A model generated the notes under the pieces. That model was not told the origin of the DNA and searched no databases. It was given only the letters and a program-made list of their open reading frames with translations. DNA of 64,000 nt from Gimesia aquarii (GTDB lineage: Bacteria; Planctomycetota; Planctomycetia; Planctomycetales; Planctomycetaceae), in assembly GCF_007748175.1 (NCBI RefSeq), contig NZ_CP037422.1:7151952-7215951 (forward strand), read 5' to 3'. Position 1 is the first letter of the stretch, and every line of letters begins with the position of its first letter. A program made the translations under genes and the position numbers. Positions 63,215-64,000 of this stretch are shown piece after piece.

Positions 63215-64000
63215 ATGCAATTCACTTATATAGCACGAAGCTCAAACGGCCAGAATCAGACTGGTGAATTGGTAGCTGATTCCCGAGATGAAGCAGTGAT
63301 CAAGTTACGCCAGGAAGGTCTCTTTCTGCTCTCTTTAGAAGAATCGGATGAACTTTCCAAAGAAGGCCTTTCAAGTTCGATCAAAAAACGTGTTACACGG
63401 AAAGAAATCATTTATTTTACCAATCAGTTGGCCATCATGGTCGATGCTGGTGTTCCTGTTGCTATGGCACTGGAGGGAATCTCCAAACAGGTCGAAAATC
63501 CGACACTAGGCACTATACTGGAAGAGATCCAGAAAAATGTAGAAGCTGGTAGCGATCTTTCTTCTGCATTAGCTGATTTTCCTCGATACTTTGACCAAAC
63601 ATACGTCAATCTGATCAAGGCCAGCGAAGCCAGTGGAACAATGCCTCAAATGTTGAGCCGTATTGCCACTCAAGCCGAAGAAGAACAGGAAACTATACAA
63701 CAAGTCAAAGGTGCCCTGATCTATCCGGCCATCATGTTGTTGATGTGTATTGGTGTTTGTATTTTTCTATTAACTTATGTTTTTCCCAAGTTGATGCCCA
63801 TGTTTGCGGCACGTGGAGCAGCAGTACCTGCTCCAACAAAAGTCATGATGTTTGTCTCAACTATGATTACCTCTTATTGGTATTTGTTAATACTATTTTT
63901 GGTACTTTTAGGAGTGGCCGCATATTACATTCGGTCAAAAGATTGGGGTAAATCTGCAATTGATTGGACCATTATCCGGTTGCCTGTGTTTGGTACGATG
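63215..64000 (+). CDS. pilC: PilC/GspF inner-membrane platform protein (3' end missing)
   Basis: The ATG at 63215 opens a frame that continues to the right edge, 262 codons, so the protein is truncated by the window. It starts with QFTYIARSSNGQNQTGELVADSRDEAVIKLRQEGLFLLSLEE, then the GspF domain RKEIIYFTNQLAIMVDAGVPVAMALEGISKQVENP and EASGTMPQMLSRIATQAEEEQETIQQVKGALIYPAIMLLMCIGVCIFLLTYVFPKLMPMFAARGA, with the first membrane segments. Usual length is about 400. It is the membrane platform on which PilB works. Confidence 0.94.
   Translation, partial: MQFTYIARSSNGQNQTGELVADSRDEAVIKLRQEGLFLLSLEESDELSKEGLSSSIKKRVTRKEIIYFTNQLAIMVDAGVPVAMALEGISKQVENPTLGTILEEIQKNVEAGSDLSSALADFPRYFDQTYVNLIKASEASGTMPQMLSRIATQAEEEQETIQQVKGALIYPAIMLLMCIGVCIFLLTYVFPKLMPMFAARGAAVPAPTKVMMFVSTMITSYWYLLILFLVLLGVAAYYIRSKDWGKSAIDWTIIRLPVFGTM

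Noticed and set aside
1-64000. CRISPR arrays, tRNA/rRNA genes, insertion sequences, phage or integrase genes
   Set aside because: I looked for regular short repeats, cloverleaf-like segments, transposase motifs and long inverted ends, and found none that hold up by eye. A tRNAscan or covariance search would be needed to exclude small RNAs.

Overview
The window reads as chromosomal DNA of a planctomycete of the Gimesia/Rubinisphaera type. This is inferred from gene content, not from a marker search. Pointers are a Tat-exported sulfatase/ceramidase/sugar-isomerase repertoire, LL-diaminopimelate aminotransferase (dapL), an archaeal-type phosphoglycerate mutase, an orphan EboE, a solo GroES-like protein, a sigma-ECF/anti-sigma pair and moderate GC. 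I see no rRNA, tRNA, CRISPR array, insertion sequence, phage gene or integrase. About 67 protein genes are supported, two of them cut by the window edges.

Layout. 1-1530 (minus): ECF sigma factor, anti-sigma factor and a third membrane gene that runs off the left edge. 1803-4084 (plus): eboE and an xdhC-family gene. 4123-9462: GroES-like protein, ferritin-like protein, apgM, a Tat-exported planctomycete protein and an NAD-type isocitrate dehydrogenase. 9684-13821: Mpo1-like protein, a large TolC-like lipoprotein and a WYL regulator. 14254-16723: hisI, a ceramidase-like protein and a QueD/PTPS protein. 16873-21878: ribosomal proteins bS18 and uS14, an SDR, NAD(P)HX epimerase, a Crp/Fnr regulator, a membrane protein with a zf-HC2-like module, and scpB. 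21913-24824 (minus): three GNAT acetyltransferases, two small membrane proteins and a SIMPL-domain protein. 24962-28568: aroE and metF, divergent from ahcY, so two methionine/SAM-cycle genes share one intergenic region. 28761-44897: mostly single genes (sugar-phosphate isomerase, fatty-acid desaturase, sulfatase, SlyX, esterase, ThiF/MoeB-like, FKBP, dapL, a membrane protein, YgfZ, exported PIMT, HEAT-repeat lipoprotein).

45330-64000 (plus) is the most coherent system: a type IV pilus / type II secretion hybrid locus. It encodes four pseudopilin-like proteins (GspI-, GspJ-, GspK/PilX- and GspH-like), PilM, PilN, PilO and PilP-like proteins, a secretin with a C-terminal helical extension, and a TPR lipoprotein. 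A four-gene signalling cassette follows: sensor kinase, single-domain response regulator, GAF-GGDEF diguanylate cyclase and STAS protein. Then come the PilB/GspE and PilT ATPases and a PilC/GspF gene cut by the right edge. The PilB/GspE protein carries an MshEN-type N-terminal domain of the kind known to bind c-di-GMP. The locus therefore appears to encode both a c-di-GMP source and a candidate c-di-GMP-responsive motor. The major pilin and the prepilin peptidase are not in the window. A structured leader with a strong intrinsic-terminator hairpin lies just upstream of the first pseudopilin gene and may be a conditional element.

Regulatory features seen directly are several perfect stem-loop terminators, two plausible sigma70-type promoters (ahcY and the ferritin-like gene), and hairpin-rich intergenic regions at 12632-12805, 45131-45300 and 56286-56317.
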